A stretch of DNA of 34,623 nucleotides. Origin: Allorhizobium sonneratiae. Lineage in GTDB: Bacteria; Pseudomonadota; Alphaproteobacteria; Rhizobiales; Rhizobiaceae. The stretch is taken from the NCBI RefSeq assembly GCF_023700755.1, contig NZ_JAMKOJ010000016.1:1-34623 (forward strand), written 5' to 3'. Position 1 is the first letter of the stretch. Each line of letters opens with the position of its first letter. A program made the position numbers and the translations under genes. This document shows positions 14,135 to 22,450 of this stretch, in pieces. Below the pieces are notes generated by a model that was not told where the DNA came from, made no database searches, and saw only the letters and a program-made list of their open reading frames with translations.

Positions 14135-14157
14135 AAAACCCGGAGAATCCGGGTTTT
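14135..14157. terminator. Terminator of the leftward T4SS-linked operon
   Basis: AAAACCCGGA-GAA-TCCGGGTTTT is a perfect ten-pair stem with tracts suiting both strands. It lies five bases beyond the stop of the TrbM-like gene on the minus strand. Confidence 0.88.
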
Positions 14158-14161
14158 GAAG

Positions 14162-14686
14162 TCAGTAGTTTAGATTAAAATAAAATCTCTGTTTTACACC
14201 ATTATTATCTGAAATATCATAATAATATGGATCATCTCTTTTCGCGCGTTCCATTTGTTGTAATGGGTGTTCGCAATCGAGACTGACGCCATGTCGTCGA
14301 TCTCCTTCCCGTTGATAGAGATTTGATGTGCAGCCGGTGCGCGGGATGATGCAAAGACTTGGTTTAACGCCCTGCGAATTTTTCGAATTGTCATTAGCAT
14401 AGCCAATAACCCATCCTGTCGGGCAGTCTGCATATTCCTCATATCCCGGCTTACCGGTCCCGGCTTCAGTGCAGATTGGCCACGAGAAGTTAAATCCTAC
14501 CATCGCGGCGATGAGCTTATGCATAGGTGCAAGGCAGTATGGGATTCCATGCCAGTCAGGAGCAGACGCAGCCGAACACAAGAGGACCTGACACCCCCAT
14601 GATGCATCATCCGCTCTTGCGACGTTTGGCGCCGATGAACTTGCCATCAATGCGGATGCGATGAGATAACGCAGAAGCTTTTTCAT
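14162..14686 (-). CDS. Exported TrbM/KikA-like conjugal transfer protein
   Basis: A 174-residue exported, cysteine-rich protein. The signal peptide (LLRYLIASALMASSSAPNVARA) is followed by WGCQVLLCSAASAPDWHGIP, then YCLAPMHKLIAAM and WPICTEAG. This matches the TrbM/KikA pattern of spaced cysteines (C..LLC...C...C) seen in periplasmic accessory proteins of conjugation systems. Further cysteines occur in YADCPTGW and towards the C-terminus, so disulfides are likely. It is the last gene of a four-gene minus-strand operon; its ribosome binding site (GGAGCGG) is inside the end of the upstream gene. The role in mating is known only broadly for this family. The assignment is by motif recall. Confidence 0.6.
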   Translation of the reverse strand: MKKLLRYLIASALMASSSAPNVARADDASWGCQVLLCSAASAPDWHGIPYCLAPMHKLIAAMVGFNFSWPICTEAGTGKPGYEEYADCPTGWVIGYANDNSKNSQGVKPSLCIIPRTGCTSNLYQREGDRRHGVSLDCEHPLQQMERAKRDDPYYYDISDNNGVKQRFYFNLNY

Positions 14687-14689
14687 GAT

Positions 14690-15364
14690 TTACCGCTCCG
14701 TGGTATAGGGCCTGTTTCGGGCGTCGCTGAAGGCAGGGGAGATTTCACTTTGACGTTCATTCAAAAGATGAAGGTCAGCGATCGGCTGGCGCGTCAGGGT
14801 TTTATCGACGGCCTTTTTCCGCCATTCGGCCATGTCGAGTACATAGGTTGACCAGATTCCATATCTTTTCGTCATGGCGTTGTTTTGAGCGAGGAGATAG
14901 GAGGATTTGGTGGGAAACGATACGTCCAGTTTTGCCAATCCGACACGTAGCATTTCGAGCCCTAAATCTTTGCCGCTTGCTTCGCATATTGCCTGCTCAG
15001 GCTTGTTCTGGTCGTGAGGCAGAACTGTGCAATGAACCGGCTGATTGTTGATTGCGCGTCGCAACCATGCTTTTGCTAGCGCCCCGCACGGCATTGGTTC
15101 GGAATGTCTTCCTTCTTGAATCGATCCTGGCCGGATCGACCATTGCGGCAACTCGCAAGTATCGATCGGGTATAAGCGAAGGGTTTGGTGGATCGAAGGA
15201 AAATAGAGTGTTCGACCATCGATGACGGATGGATATCCACTGATAGAGGTTGTCGGCGCCGGTGGGAAATATGCTGGATCTTGTGGCAAATGAACGAGGT
15301 CAGCCGCTAATGCCGGATTGGTGAAAAGCAAAGCGATTGGTAAAAGAAACTGCTTTAATTTCAT
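14690..15364 (-). CDS. Exported SNase-fold protein A, partly degenerate
   Basis: A 224-residue protein with signal peptide MKLKQFLLPIALLFTNPALA. A staphylococcal-nuclease-like core follows: VIDGRTL (residues 48-53), then LRLYPIDTCELP (62-73). Relative to the nuclease motif DGDT...R...D-T-P-E, the metal-binding second Asp is Arg51, while R63, D68 and E71 remain; the later active-site Arg is not visible. Four cysteines (70, 93, 112, 127) line up with those of the next two genes. GLAKLDVSF and an RYGIWSTY segment match the C-terminal SNase helix region. The start ATG overlaps the stop of protein B and has AAAGGG upstream. Probably non-catalytic, or altered in specificity. Confidence 0.75.
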   Translation of the reverse strand: MKLKQFLLPIALLFTNPALAADLVHLPQDPAYFPPAPTTSISGYPSVIDGRTLYFPSIHQTLRLYPIDTCELPQWSIRPGSIQEGRHSEPMPCGALAKAWLRRAINNQPVHCTVLPHDQNKPEQAICEASGKDLGLEMLRVGLAKLDVSFPTKSSYLLAQNNAMTKRYGIWSTYVLDMAEWRKKAVDKTLTRQPIADLHLLNERQSEISPAFSDARNRPYTTER

Positions 15365-15903
15365 TTTTTGACCCTTTCGGCCTGGAAGGCAAGCTTTGAC
15401 AAGATGACAGATGGATGAGGGAAATCGGGGAATTGCCAAAGACCGGATTTTTTTTGGCGAGCGGTCTGTTCGGCCACTGCGTAGGTCGGGACGTAGGGCA
15501 AGCCTTCAATGTTGAGGGCCGTGAATGCGAAGCCAGAGGTAATCATTACGTTGGCTAGATCGAGAATTTCGTTTGCAACGCGGATATAGCAGACAACGTA
15601 GGTGATTTTTTCCTCCTTGATCAGAGGTGCGCATTGCGGATGACCATCGGCAATATAGGCGGCCAGCATGGCAAGAGACGCATTTCCGCAATCCTGCTTA
15701 TGACCGGCTTTATCCGTGTAAGCGGTCCCTCTCAGGCAACTTTGGATGCCGTAAATTCTGTATCTTTGCCCGTCGAGGCGCCAAGTATCGCCGCTTTCGA
15801 GCGTGACAGTAGGTGGTACATCGAAATAGCCAGCCTGGGCGGCATTAGCGGCATGAGCCGCCGTGAATATTCCAATGGCAACGGTCAAAGCTCGTTTGAT
15901 CAT
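15361..15903 (-). CDS. Exported SNase-fold protein B, active site eroded
   Basis: A 180-residue paralogue of protein A. The signal peptide (IKRALTVAIGIFTAAHAANA) precedes TVTLESGDTWRLDGQRYRIY and GIQSC. The GDT and the motif Arg (R49) survive, but the D-T-P-E element has become Q-S-C-L, so nuclease chemistry is unlikely. The family's C-terminal signature is clear in AVAEQTARQKKSGLWQFP. Cysteines 56, 72, 91 and 105 match the spacing in proteins A and C. The chosen ATG (15903) has GAGG 8 bases upstream and overlaps the end of protein C by four bases; its own end overlaps the start of protein A. Likely a periplasmic structural or binding protein. Confidence 0.75.
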   Translation of the reverse strand: MIKRALTVAIGIFTAAHAANAAQAGYFDVPPTVTLESGDTWRLDGQRYRIYGIQSCLRGTAYTDKAGHKQDCGNASLAMLAAYIADGHPQCAPLIKEEKITYVVCYIRVANEILDLANVMITSGFAFTALNIEGLPYVPTYAVAEQTARQKKSGLWQFPDFPHPSVILSKLAFQAERVKK

Positions 15904-16508
15904 TTCTGAAACCTCGGGTCTTGCCACAGACCATATTTGCCTTTGCGGCCAATATTTTCAGCTTTAGCGAGATCGGGACGGATCGGGCGACCGTCCTTAT
16001 TGCGGTCCAGTTCCATCGCACCGATGGAAACAAGCTGTTCCTCGATCATATCGACAGAATCCATGCTGCCGGGAAAATAGGTGTAAGCGTAGCAGGTTGC
16101 GTCTTTTGTCTTTGAATTTTCCTCGCTGACAAACGCAAGGCAGTAGATCACGGGAGCCGACTTCAGGATCGTTTTCAGCTGATCGACCGCATAATCATCG
16201 CATGATCCGCTGTATCCCTCTTTGATATTAACCAAATCGCCTTTGCACGGATGCAAACCGTATAAGTTAATATCAGCGCTTTTATTAATGGCAATTTTCC
16301 CCGGACCATCAGCATTAAACGGAGAATTTGACGTATAACCAACTCTCTTTGATGCGTTATTGTTATTGTTATAGTACTCTATAACAATAACAAATTTTCC
16401 GGGACTCACAAGAGACTTTATATAATTCTTATTTATATTCGCCGCATGCCCATTGCTCATTGCTGCCATTAGCAATCCCATGGTGAGCAAGATTTTTTTT
16501 GTGATCAT
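15900..16508 (-). CDS. Exported SNase-fold protein C, most diverged
   Basis: A 202-residue exported protein, first in the leftward operon. Signal peptide about residues 4-23 (KKILLTMGLLMAAMSNGHAA). The nuclease motif is gone, but INLYGLHPC aligns with RLYPIDTC of A and RIYGIQSC of B, and AKAENIGRKGKYGLWQDP keeps the SNase C-terminal helix signature. Cysteines 88, 103, 123 and 139 fit the shared four-cysteine spacing. An Asn run (residues 47-51) lies before the core. The ATG at 16508 has a perfect GGAGG 7 bases upstream, so longer in-frame starts are rejected. It is divergent from virB1, with an 86-base gap that should hold both promoters. Confidence 0.7.
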   Translation of the reverse strand: MITKKILLTMGLLMAAMSNGHAANINKNYIKSLVSPGKFVIVIEYYNNNNNASKRVGYTSNSPFNADGPGKIAINKSADINLYGLHPCKGDLVNIKEGYSGSCDDYAVDQLKTILKSAPVIYCLAFVSEENSKTKDATCYAYTYFPGSMDSVDMIEEQLVSIGAMELDRNKDGRPIRPDLAKAENIGRKGKYGLWQDPRFQK

Positions 16509-16594
16509 TTTACAGCCTCCGGCGAAAAGTCGCCTTTTTTGATATCCATAGCATTCCATTTCCATTTTTTTTGTGTATTTAGTATCAAAATAAG

Positions 16595-17347
16595 ATGTCA
16601 ATCAATCTGTTTTTTGAGTTGGCGAATTACTCCGGCATGGGTTTACCGAACATGATAATGCGTAGGCGATCCGATAACAGACAAGTAGCTTGGCCTGGTC
16701 TTGTCTTTGCGACCTCTGCCATGTGCATTGGCATTTTCCAACCATCCTCAGCCTTTACCGCCGAAACATCGAATGTTGCCCCTTTCGTCGTTCCGCTTCC
16801 TTCCAGCCGTCCGGTTGTGCAGAGCGAGTGCGGTCCGTCGCCCTTATCTCCAGAGGAGGTTCGATCCATCATTATCGCCAAGGCGGCGAAATATGGGGTC
16901 GATCCTAAATTCGCATTAGCTGTGGGTTATTCGGAAAGCCGATTCGGGCTTGCCCGTGACAGCAAGGCCGGCGCTCGGGGGGAAATGCAGCTTATTCCTG
17001 CAACGGCAAGCCGGTATGGCGTCAGCGATATTTGCGATCCAGAAAGCAATATCGACGCTTCAATGCGTTATATTAAGGACCTTTTCGTGAAGTTCAAAGA
17101 TCCGGTTCTCGTCGCCGCTGCTTATAACAGTGGAGAAGGTAGCGTTTATCAATATAAAGGCGTCCCTCCTTTCAAAGAAACATTAAATTATGTTTCAAAG
17201 ATATTGAATTATCAGATTAACAATGAATTATTAGACGATAATAATAAATATAAACAAGTAAACAACCAAAATAAATCTGCTGCCTTTGTCGGAATTGGAC
17301 AGGGTGATCCGACGAACGGGTTTGTCGGCGGCGTTTGGAACTTTTAA
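16595..17347 (+). CDS. virB1: VirB1-like lytic transglycosylase
   Basis: A 250-residue protein that would cut peptidoglycan to let the T4SS cross the cell wall. The SLT domain shows the catalytic glutamate E114 in GYSESRFG, then GARGEMQLIPATASRYG and AAYNSGEGSVYQY. The start is uncertain: an ATG at 16595 has no clear ribosome binding site, while ATGs at 16637, 16652 and 16658 would put the hydrophobic segment WPGLVFATSAMCIGIF in better signal-peptide position. The tail is Asn-rich. It is the first gene of the plus-strand virB operon. A second transglycosylase lies at 20396; both share an (I/V)PPFKET.NYV segment. Confidence 0.88.
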   Translation: MSINLFFELANYSGMGLPNMIMRRRSDNRQVAWPGLVFATSAMCIGIFQPSSAFTAETSNVAPFVVPLPSSRPVVQSECGPSPLSPEEVRSIIIAKAAKYGVDPKFALAVGYSESRFGLARDSKAGARGEMQLIPATASRYGVSDICDPESNIDASMRYIKDLFVKFKDPVLVAAAYNSGEGSVYQYKGVPPFKETLNYVSKILNYQINNELLDDNNKYKQVNNQNKSAAFVGIGQGDPTNGFVGGVWNF

Positions 17348-17363
17348 AATCAAGGAGAAATAA

Positions 17364-17696
17364 ATGTTTCTGAAACTTAAAAAGCTGGCTCGCAGCAAGC
17401 ATGTTCAATTTTTGGGTGCTTGCTCCATTCTTTTCCTGTCTCAATCAAGCCTTGCTTTAGCCGCGGATACTAGCGGCTTCTCTCCAATCGTGAACTCATT
17501 GAACACGGTTATTACGTTTCTTTCCGGCTCCTTTGCACAGTTAGCCGGCACTCTGGCGATTATTACCGTGGGCGTATCGTGGCTCGTTGGCCGCCTCAAT
17601 TTGGCTCACGCTCTGCAAATTGCGATTGGGATTGCAATTCTCATTGGAGCGCCGACAATATTTAACACTATCGCACCGGCATTAAGTGGTCAATAA
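17364..17696 (+). CDS. virB2: VirB2-like major pilin
   Basis: A 110-residue prepilin. A long signal peptide ends about ALA-ADTSG (residues 33-34). The mature part of about 76 residues has two hydrophobic helices (LAGTLAIITVGVSWLVG and LQIAIGIAILIGAP) separated by a short polar loop (RLNLAH), the standard VirB2 layout. AAGGAG lies 7 bases before the ATG, the strongest ribosome binding site near here, which suits a protein needed in bulk. Its stop overlaps the start of virB3 (TAATG). The mature pilin would form the conjugative pilus. Confidence 0.9.
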   Translation: MFLKLKKLARSKHVQFLGACSILFLSQSSLALAADTSGFSPIVNSLNTVITFLSGSFAQLAGTLAIITVGVSWLVGRLNLAHALQIAIGIAILIGAPTIFNTIAPALSGQ

Positions 17697-17992
17697 TGAT
17701 AAAAGATCAAGAAAAACCACACACAAATTCAGTTGTGATCGGCCTAACGGCCGATCCCAATATATTTGGAATACCATATTCTGCATTTATTGTTATATTT
17801 CTAATAACATTCGTTGCTTGGATTGATATAAAAAGCTTCTATTGCTTTTTTATTTCACCAGTAATTTACTTCCTACTACTTATTGCATGTACGAAAGACA
17901 AAAATATAATAAATATTTTTGTAGTTTACGTATCGAAAATTTCCATATCCCAAAACAAGTCCTTCTGGGGCGGCAATTCTTATGGTGCCTGA
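17696..17992 (+). CDS. virB3: VirB3-like inner-membrane protein
   Basis: A 98-residue protein with the VirB3 layout: a short N-terminus containing GLTADPNIFGIPYSAF, then two adjacent membrane segments (FIVIFLITFVAWI and FYCFFISPVIYFLLLIA) and a polar tail. It lies between virB2 and virB4 as in canonical systems, sharing one base with virB2 and 11 bases with virB4. VirB3 helps pilus assembly at the inner membrane with the VirB4 ATPase. Confidence 0.85.
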   Translation: MIKDQEKPHTNSVVIGLTADPNIFGIPYSAFIVIFLITFVAWIDIKSFYCFFISPVIYFLLLIACTKDKNIINIFVVYVSKISISQNKSFWGGNSYGA

Positions 17993-20396
17993 TATGCTAA
18001 AATTTCTCAAAGATGGTCTGCAATACGGGTCCTATATTCTGAAAGATAGATCGATAGGCATGCACATTCCGTTTCGCCGGCATGTCAATCATTGTGTTGT
18101 CACGCTAGAAAATGGCGCCATCGCTGGCACAATCAAACTTGACGGTCTTCATTTTCAGACCATCGATCAATCTCGCCTCAATAGTCTTTCTGAACATTTC
18201 AATACAATTTTAAAATCGTTTGGGTCGTCGAAATATTCGATATGGTCAACCATCATCAGGAAAAAGATAAATATCGAGAATAATGGTAAATTTCAAAATA
18301 ATTTTTGCCAGAATTTGAATGATAAATATTTCGACATGCTTCAAGAAAAGAACATGTTTACTAATGAAATTTATTTGACCGTTGTTGTTTCTGAGCAGAA
18401 AGGTGTTCTTGGCCTGGTCGATCGCTTGAATCGCTTCTCTTCAGGGCGTGGCCGGTCGCGCGTGATCAATGATCAAGATCAAGATGTTGTTGATCTGACT
18501 GAACGGCTGCAAACGATGAAAGAAGAGCTGCGGGCCTATGGTCCGCACATTCTTTCGATCGTTGAGCGCGAGGATGGCTTTTATTCTGAGCCGTGTGAGT
18601 TCTTCAACGCGCTTGCCATGATGGGCGTTGATCGCAAAATGCGTCTGCCCCGGATGCCGATCAATGAATATATCGGTCAGGCAAGGCTGTTTTTCTCGAA
18701 GAGAACAATTGAACTTAGTTCTGCCGTTGAGGAAGAAAAGCGGTTTGGTCAGTTTTTGAGCATTAAAGAATATCCGCCTTTCACTGCACCGGGTATGTTG
18801 AACAATCTACTGCATGTTGGTCAGGAATTTATTCTGACGCAAAGCTTCAGTCTTGTTGACAAGCCGATGGCACTTGAGCGTATTACACGTATTCAGCGTC
18901 AAATTTCTTCTTCCGATGCGCGTGATTCTTCTGTGGAAGATGATGTATCTTACGCGAGAAATGCTCTTCTTAATCAGGAGAGTGTGTTTGGCAACTATCA
19001 TATGTCTCTGCTTGCAATCACGCGCGACTATGACGGCCTGTCTAAGACAGTTTCGGAACTGGCTAGATGCCTGACCGAAGCCAATATTGCCTGGGTTCGG
19101 GAAGACCTGAATTGCGAGCCGTCCTTTTGGGCACAATTTCCCGGCAATCATGCCTACATTGCCCGTAGTGCGATGCTGTCATCTGCCAATATTGCCGGTC
19201 TTGCATCCATGCACAACTTCCCGGTTGGCAATCGCACCGGCTTGAAGTGGGGCGAACCGATCTGCGTTTTTGAAACGACAAGCCAGACGCCGTTTTTCTT
19301 TTCCTTCCACAATGAAGGTGGCCTTGGTCATTTTCTGGTGACGGGTAAATCCGGGTCGGGCAAGACCGTCGCCTTGGCTTTTCTTTTGTCGCAGGCGTTC
19401 CGCGTTCGTCCGCGACCTAAAGCGGTGTTTTTTGACAAGGATCGTGGTGCGGAGGTTTTCATTCGAGCGATGGGCGGCCAGTATGAAATACTGAACCCCG
19501 ATTTCACCACAGGTTTCAATCCGCTACAGATCAAGAACACCAATGAAAATCGCGTGTTTTTGACCAATCTCTTTAAAATCATGCTGGAAGTCTCCGGTGG
19601 TCCGGATGCAGCGGAAGAAGAGCAAATTCTCGAACGAGCCATCGGCGCCGTACTCAATTATCCGAAGGCGCAAAGACGGCTTTCTTATCTTCAGCAGCTC
19701 GTTCAGGGCCAAAGCAAGGGTCACGCGAATGATCTTGCGTCTCGCCTTCAGTCCTGGGTGGATGGCGATAAGGCATGGGTTTTCAATTCCGACACCGACA
19801 TGCTTAACCTCGATGAAAAGCGCATTCTCGGTTTTGATATGTCAAAGATTTTCAAGCTTGGGGCCGTGCGCGGGCCGATCTTGATGTATTTGTTTCATCG
19901 GTTGCAGGAATTGCTCGATGGCGATCCCGTCATGGTCTTCATGGATGAAGGCTGGCAATTGCTGAACGATTCGGCCTTTACCGCCTTCATCCGCGATATG
20001 CTGAATACGTTCAGAAAGCGCAATGCGATTGTCGGTTTTGGCACGCAATCACCGAACGACATTGCGGCATCGCCCATTGGTCATACGCTGATCGAACAGA
20101 CGGCGGTTCATCTTCATTTCCCGAATGACGGGGCAAATCGTGACGCCTATATCAATGACTTCAATCTTTCTGAGAAGGAGTTTTATTTCGTTCAAAACTC
20201 CGTGGCAGAGAGAAGATGTTTTCTGATTAAGAGCGCCAGGTCCAGCGTTATTGCCCGCCTCGATCTCTCGGGTATGCCGGATTATATCAAGGTCTTGAGT
20301 GGCGGCGAAAAGGCCGTCCTTGAGCTGGATCGGCTTCGCGCCGAGTTTGGTGACGATCCTCAAAACTGGCTTCCCCATTTTATGGGGAAAGCTTGA
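17982..20396 (+). CDS. virB4: VirB4 T4SS ATPase
   Basis: An 804-residue VirB4-family ATPase that powers T4SS assembly at the inner membrane. The Walker A motif GKSGSGKT has its lysine at residue 461; Walker B follows in DPVMVFMDEGWQLL at about 645-660, and FGTQSPNDIAASPIG provides the conserved downstream glutamine region. The length is normal for the family. An alternative ATG at 17994 (MLKFLKDG) lies after the virB3 stop, but the GGGGCGG before 17982 favours the longer form. The stop overlaps the next start (TGATG). Confidence 0.95.
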   Translation: MVPDMLKFLKDGLQYGSYILKDRSIGMHIPFRRHVNHCVVTLENGAIAGTIKLDGLHFQTIDQSRLNSLSEHFNTILKSFGSSKYSIWSTIIRKKINIENNGKFQNNFCQNLNDKYFDMLQEKNMFTNEIYLTVVVSEQKGVLGLVDRLNRFSSGRGRSRVINDQDQDVVDLTERLQTMKEELRAYGPHILSIVEREDGFYSEPCEFFNALAMMGVDRKMRLPRMPINEYIGQARLFFSKRTIELSSAVEEEKRFGQFLSIKEYPPFTAPGMLNNLLHVGQEFILTQSFSLVDKPMALERITRIQRQISSSDARDSSVEDDVSYARNALLNQESVFGNYHMSLLAITRDYDGLSKTVSELARCLTEANIAWVREDLNCEPSFWAQFPGNHAYIARSAMLSSANIAGLASMHNFPVGNRTGLKWGEPICVFETTSQTPFFFSFHNEGGLGHFLVTGKSGSGKTVALAFLLSQAFRVRPRPKAVFFDKDRGAEVFIRAMGGQYEILNPDFTTGFNPLQIKNTNENRVFLTNLFKIMLEVSGGPDAAEEEQILERAIGAVLNYPKAQRRLSYLQQLVQGQSKGHANDLASRLQSWVDGDKAWVFNSDTDMLNLDEKRILGFDMSKIFKLGAVRGPILMYLFHRLQELLDGDPVMVFMDEGWQLLNDSAFTAFIRDMLNTFRKRNAIVGFGTQSPNDIAASPIGHTLIEQTAVHLHFPNDGANRDAYINDFNLSEKEFYFVQNSVAERRCFLIKSARSSVIARLDLSGMPDYIKVLSGGEKAVLELDRLRAEFGDDPQNWLPHFMGKA

Positions 20397-21523
20397 TGAA
20401 ACATGCGCGCTTTTTCCTTGTTGCTGCTTTGTCCTGCGCCGCATCTTCTGCCGTTGCGGGCGGTGTTCCTGTAATCGATTCGGTCAATCTCTCGACAAAA
20501 AACGATAGAGAAGGGACAACGGAACAAGTCTCTCAAACACAAAGCAACGCTTATACGCTTCATGCCGGCGTCAGTTGTGCGACGTTTCGGCATGGTCGGT
20601 CTAACGATCCAGTGTCGGCGGCACAGGCCAATCCAGAAATTGCCGGCATGGTCAAGCGTGTGGCGGATGAGGAAGGCGTGGATGAGGCTCTGTTCATGGG
20701 CCTTGTTTATCAGGAAAGCCGTTTCAATCCATGCGCCAAATCACCTGTTGGTGCAATTGGTCTGTCGCAACTCATGCCTGGAACTGCGCAAGGTCTCGGT
20801 GTGAACCCCAACAATATCGAAGACAATCTTCGAGGCGGTGCGCGCTATCTGAAACAACAGTTGCGCAAATTTAATGGTGACACGGCGAAAGCTCTGGCTG
20901 CCTATAATGCCGGAGCGGGCAACGTAATTAAATATGGTGGCATACCTCCGTTTAAAGAGACACAAAACTATGTTGCCTCCATCACCCAAAAGTGGATGCC
21001 AGCCTTCGGCGGGGCGGTAGGTGATATCCCGGTGAACTACGGATCGTCTGGCGAGGCGGTCAGTGACGCCAGGAACAACACTGTTGCCGCAATGGCAACG
21101 GCACAGGCAACTGGCGATAGTCTTGGGAATGTTGCCAGTTTCTACCAGCAGATGGGCAGCCAGTATACCGGGACGATTCAAGATGCATGGGACGCCAATG
21201 CGGGTGTCCGGAATGCTAACGGTTATATGGTGGACCGGGTGATGCAACTGTCTGCGATCTTTTCGCAGATGTTGAACGATAAGGCGGCGCTGAAACTGAG
21301 TTCCATTTCCGGCTCAAGTGAGTTCATGCCGTCGGTTTTTTCGTCGCCTAATGTTCCAATCATCTCTGCGCCTTCGAGAGAAGGTCTGCCGTCAAGCGGT
21401 TCTAGCAACGGAACAACCTCCAACGGATGCGACGCAAAGGCGGGTTTTGTTTGGAGTGATGCAGACAATGGCTGCGTTAAATCCACCAAGAATGACAACA
21501 CTATTTCCATGCAATCGGAGTGA
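20396..21523 (+). CDS. Second lytic transglycosylase, with VirB5-like N-terminus
   Basis: A 375-residue exported protein. The signal peptide ends at AVA-GG, and the mature start GGVPVIDSVNL closely resembles that of the next gene, VirB5 (GGVPVFDEQNY). A full SLT domain occupies about residues 80-200: E107 in LVYQESRFNP, GAIGLSQLMPGTAQGLG, and ALAAYNAGAGNVIKYGG. The region beyond (about 215-310, YQQMGSQYTGTIQDAWDANA and DRVMQLSAIFSQML) is helical and could be VirB5-like, followed by a Ser/Pro-rich tail with two cysteines. It lies where virB5 normally follows virB4, so it may combine wall cutting with a pilus-tip role; that is inference. Confidence 0.85.
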   Translation: MKHARFFLVAALSCAASSAVAGGVPVIDSVNLSTKNDREGTTEQVSQTQSNAYTLHAGVSCATFRHGRSNDPVSAAQANPEIAGMVKRVADEEGVDEALFMGLVYQESRFNPCAKSPVGAIGLSQLMPGTAQGLGVNPNNIEDNLRGGARYLKQQLRKFNGDTAKALAAYNAGAGNVIKYGGIPPFKETQNYVASITQKWMPAFGGAVGDIPVNYGSSGEAVSDARNNTVAAMATAQATGDSLGNVASFYQQMGSQYTGTIQDAWDANAGVRNANGYMVDRVMQLSAIFSQMLNDKAALKLSSISGSSEFMPSVFSSPNVPIISAPSREGLPSSGSSNGTTSNGCDAKAGFVWSDADNGCVKSTKNDNTISMQSE

Positions 21524-21528
21524 GTTTG

Positions 21529-22239
21529 ATGAAGCAATATTTCTTTTCATCAACAGCAATTGCTTTTTCGTTGCTATATGGCGTTGCCTATGCCGGTGGT
21601 GTTCCGGTCTTCGATGAGCAGAATTATGAAGTTGCTCGGAGTACATCGCAAACAACATCGAATATCCTTTCTACCAATAAGGATATTTTATCGACTGTTC
21701 AAAATACGTTGAATGCTGTCACTGGTCAGCGAACGAATCTGTCGCAAGAACTGTCACAGGTTGCAGTTGGGTCCGGCTTTAGTGTCTCGTCTATGCCGTC
21801 GCTCGGTAGCATCATATCGGATGGCGTACCGAACTTTGGTTCCCTGTCCAGCTCGATTACCTCAGTTGCGACAAAATATATCAACGGGCTGAAACTGGTC
21901 AAAAATCTTTCCGGAATGACAAATTCAAGTTTTTCAGGGGATCAATCATATCAGCAGCTTTTAGGCACCGTTGCCTCAATCTCTGCCATGGTGACGGGAG
22001 TTCAACAGGCAGTTGATCAGCGGAAGACCGCGTTTCAGACAGCAGCCGGCAAGGTCGGTTCTGCGCCCGATATTAAAGGTTCCATTGATCAGAACACTCA
22101 GCTTCAGGTTCAAAGCGGTTTGACCATGAACGAGCTTGTCGGGGTGATGAATGGTGCCGTGACTTCGCTCCAAGCGGAAAACCAGCGAATTTTGACTGAT
22201 ATATCCAATACATCGAAAGTGTTGACCTATGCGAATTAA
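21529..22239 (+). CDS. virB5: VirB5-like minor pilin/tip protein
   Basis: A 236-residue exported protein (signal peptide ending GVAYA, mature GGVPVFDEQNYEVARSTSQT). The mature start and long helices rich in Gln, Ser and Thr match VirB5/TrwJ proteins, which sit at the pilus tip and contact recipients. A central Ser/Gly segment (FSVSSMPSLGSIISDGVPNF) links the helical parts. The start ATG at 21529 has GGAG 9 bases upstream; a GTG at 21520 is less likely. It lies between the second transglycosylase and virB7, whose start it overlaps by 11 bases. Confidence 0.8.
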   Translation: MKQYFFSSTAIAFSLLYGVAYAGGVPVFDEQNYEVARSTSQTTSNILSTNKDILSTVQNTLNAVTGQRTNLSQELSQVAVGSGFSVSSMPSLGSIISDGVPNFGSLSSSITSVATKYINGLKLVKNLSGMTNSSFSGDQSYQQLLGTVASISAMVTGVQQAVDQRKTAFQTAAGKVGSAPDIKGSIDQNTQLQVQSGLTMNELVGVMNGAVTSLQAENQRILTDISNTSKVLTYAN

Positions 22240-22450
22240 ACCAGCTTTGCGGTTCGTTCCGCTGATCGCCCTCGTTTCTCTAGCTGGATGCGGTACTGTG
22301 GAAAGAACTGCGCCATGCAAACTCGCTTACAGTGCATCTAACGGCTTTCACGGTGACGGCTGCACGATCGACGGCCCTGTCAACAGCCCGTCAGTGAATG
22401 GTGGGCAGATACAAACCTTTCCCGAAATCCAGAATGGTCTAAGCAAATGA
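22229..22450 (+). CDS. virB7: VirB7-like lipoprotein
   Basis: A 73-residue lipoprotein. The signal peptide ends in a lipobox LAGC with the lipidated cysteine at residue 21; two more cysteines follow (TAPCKL and GDGCTI), one of which could bond with VirB9. In the VirB system the small lipoprotein stabilises VirB9 and VirB10 in the outer-membrane core. It overlaps virB5 by 11 bases and virB6 by four. An entry-exclusion lipoprotein is the main alternative for a small gene at this position. Confidence 0.75.
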   Translation: MRIKPALRFVPLIALVSLAGCGTVERTAPCKLAYSASNGFHGDGCTIDGPVNSPSVNGGQIQTFPEIQNGLSK

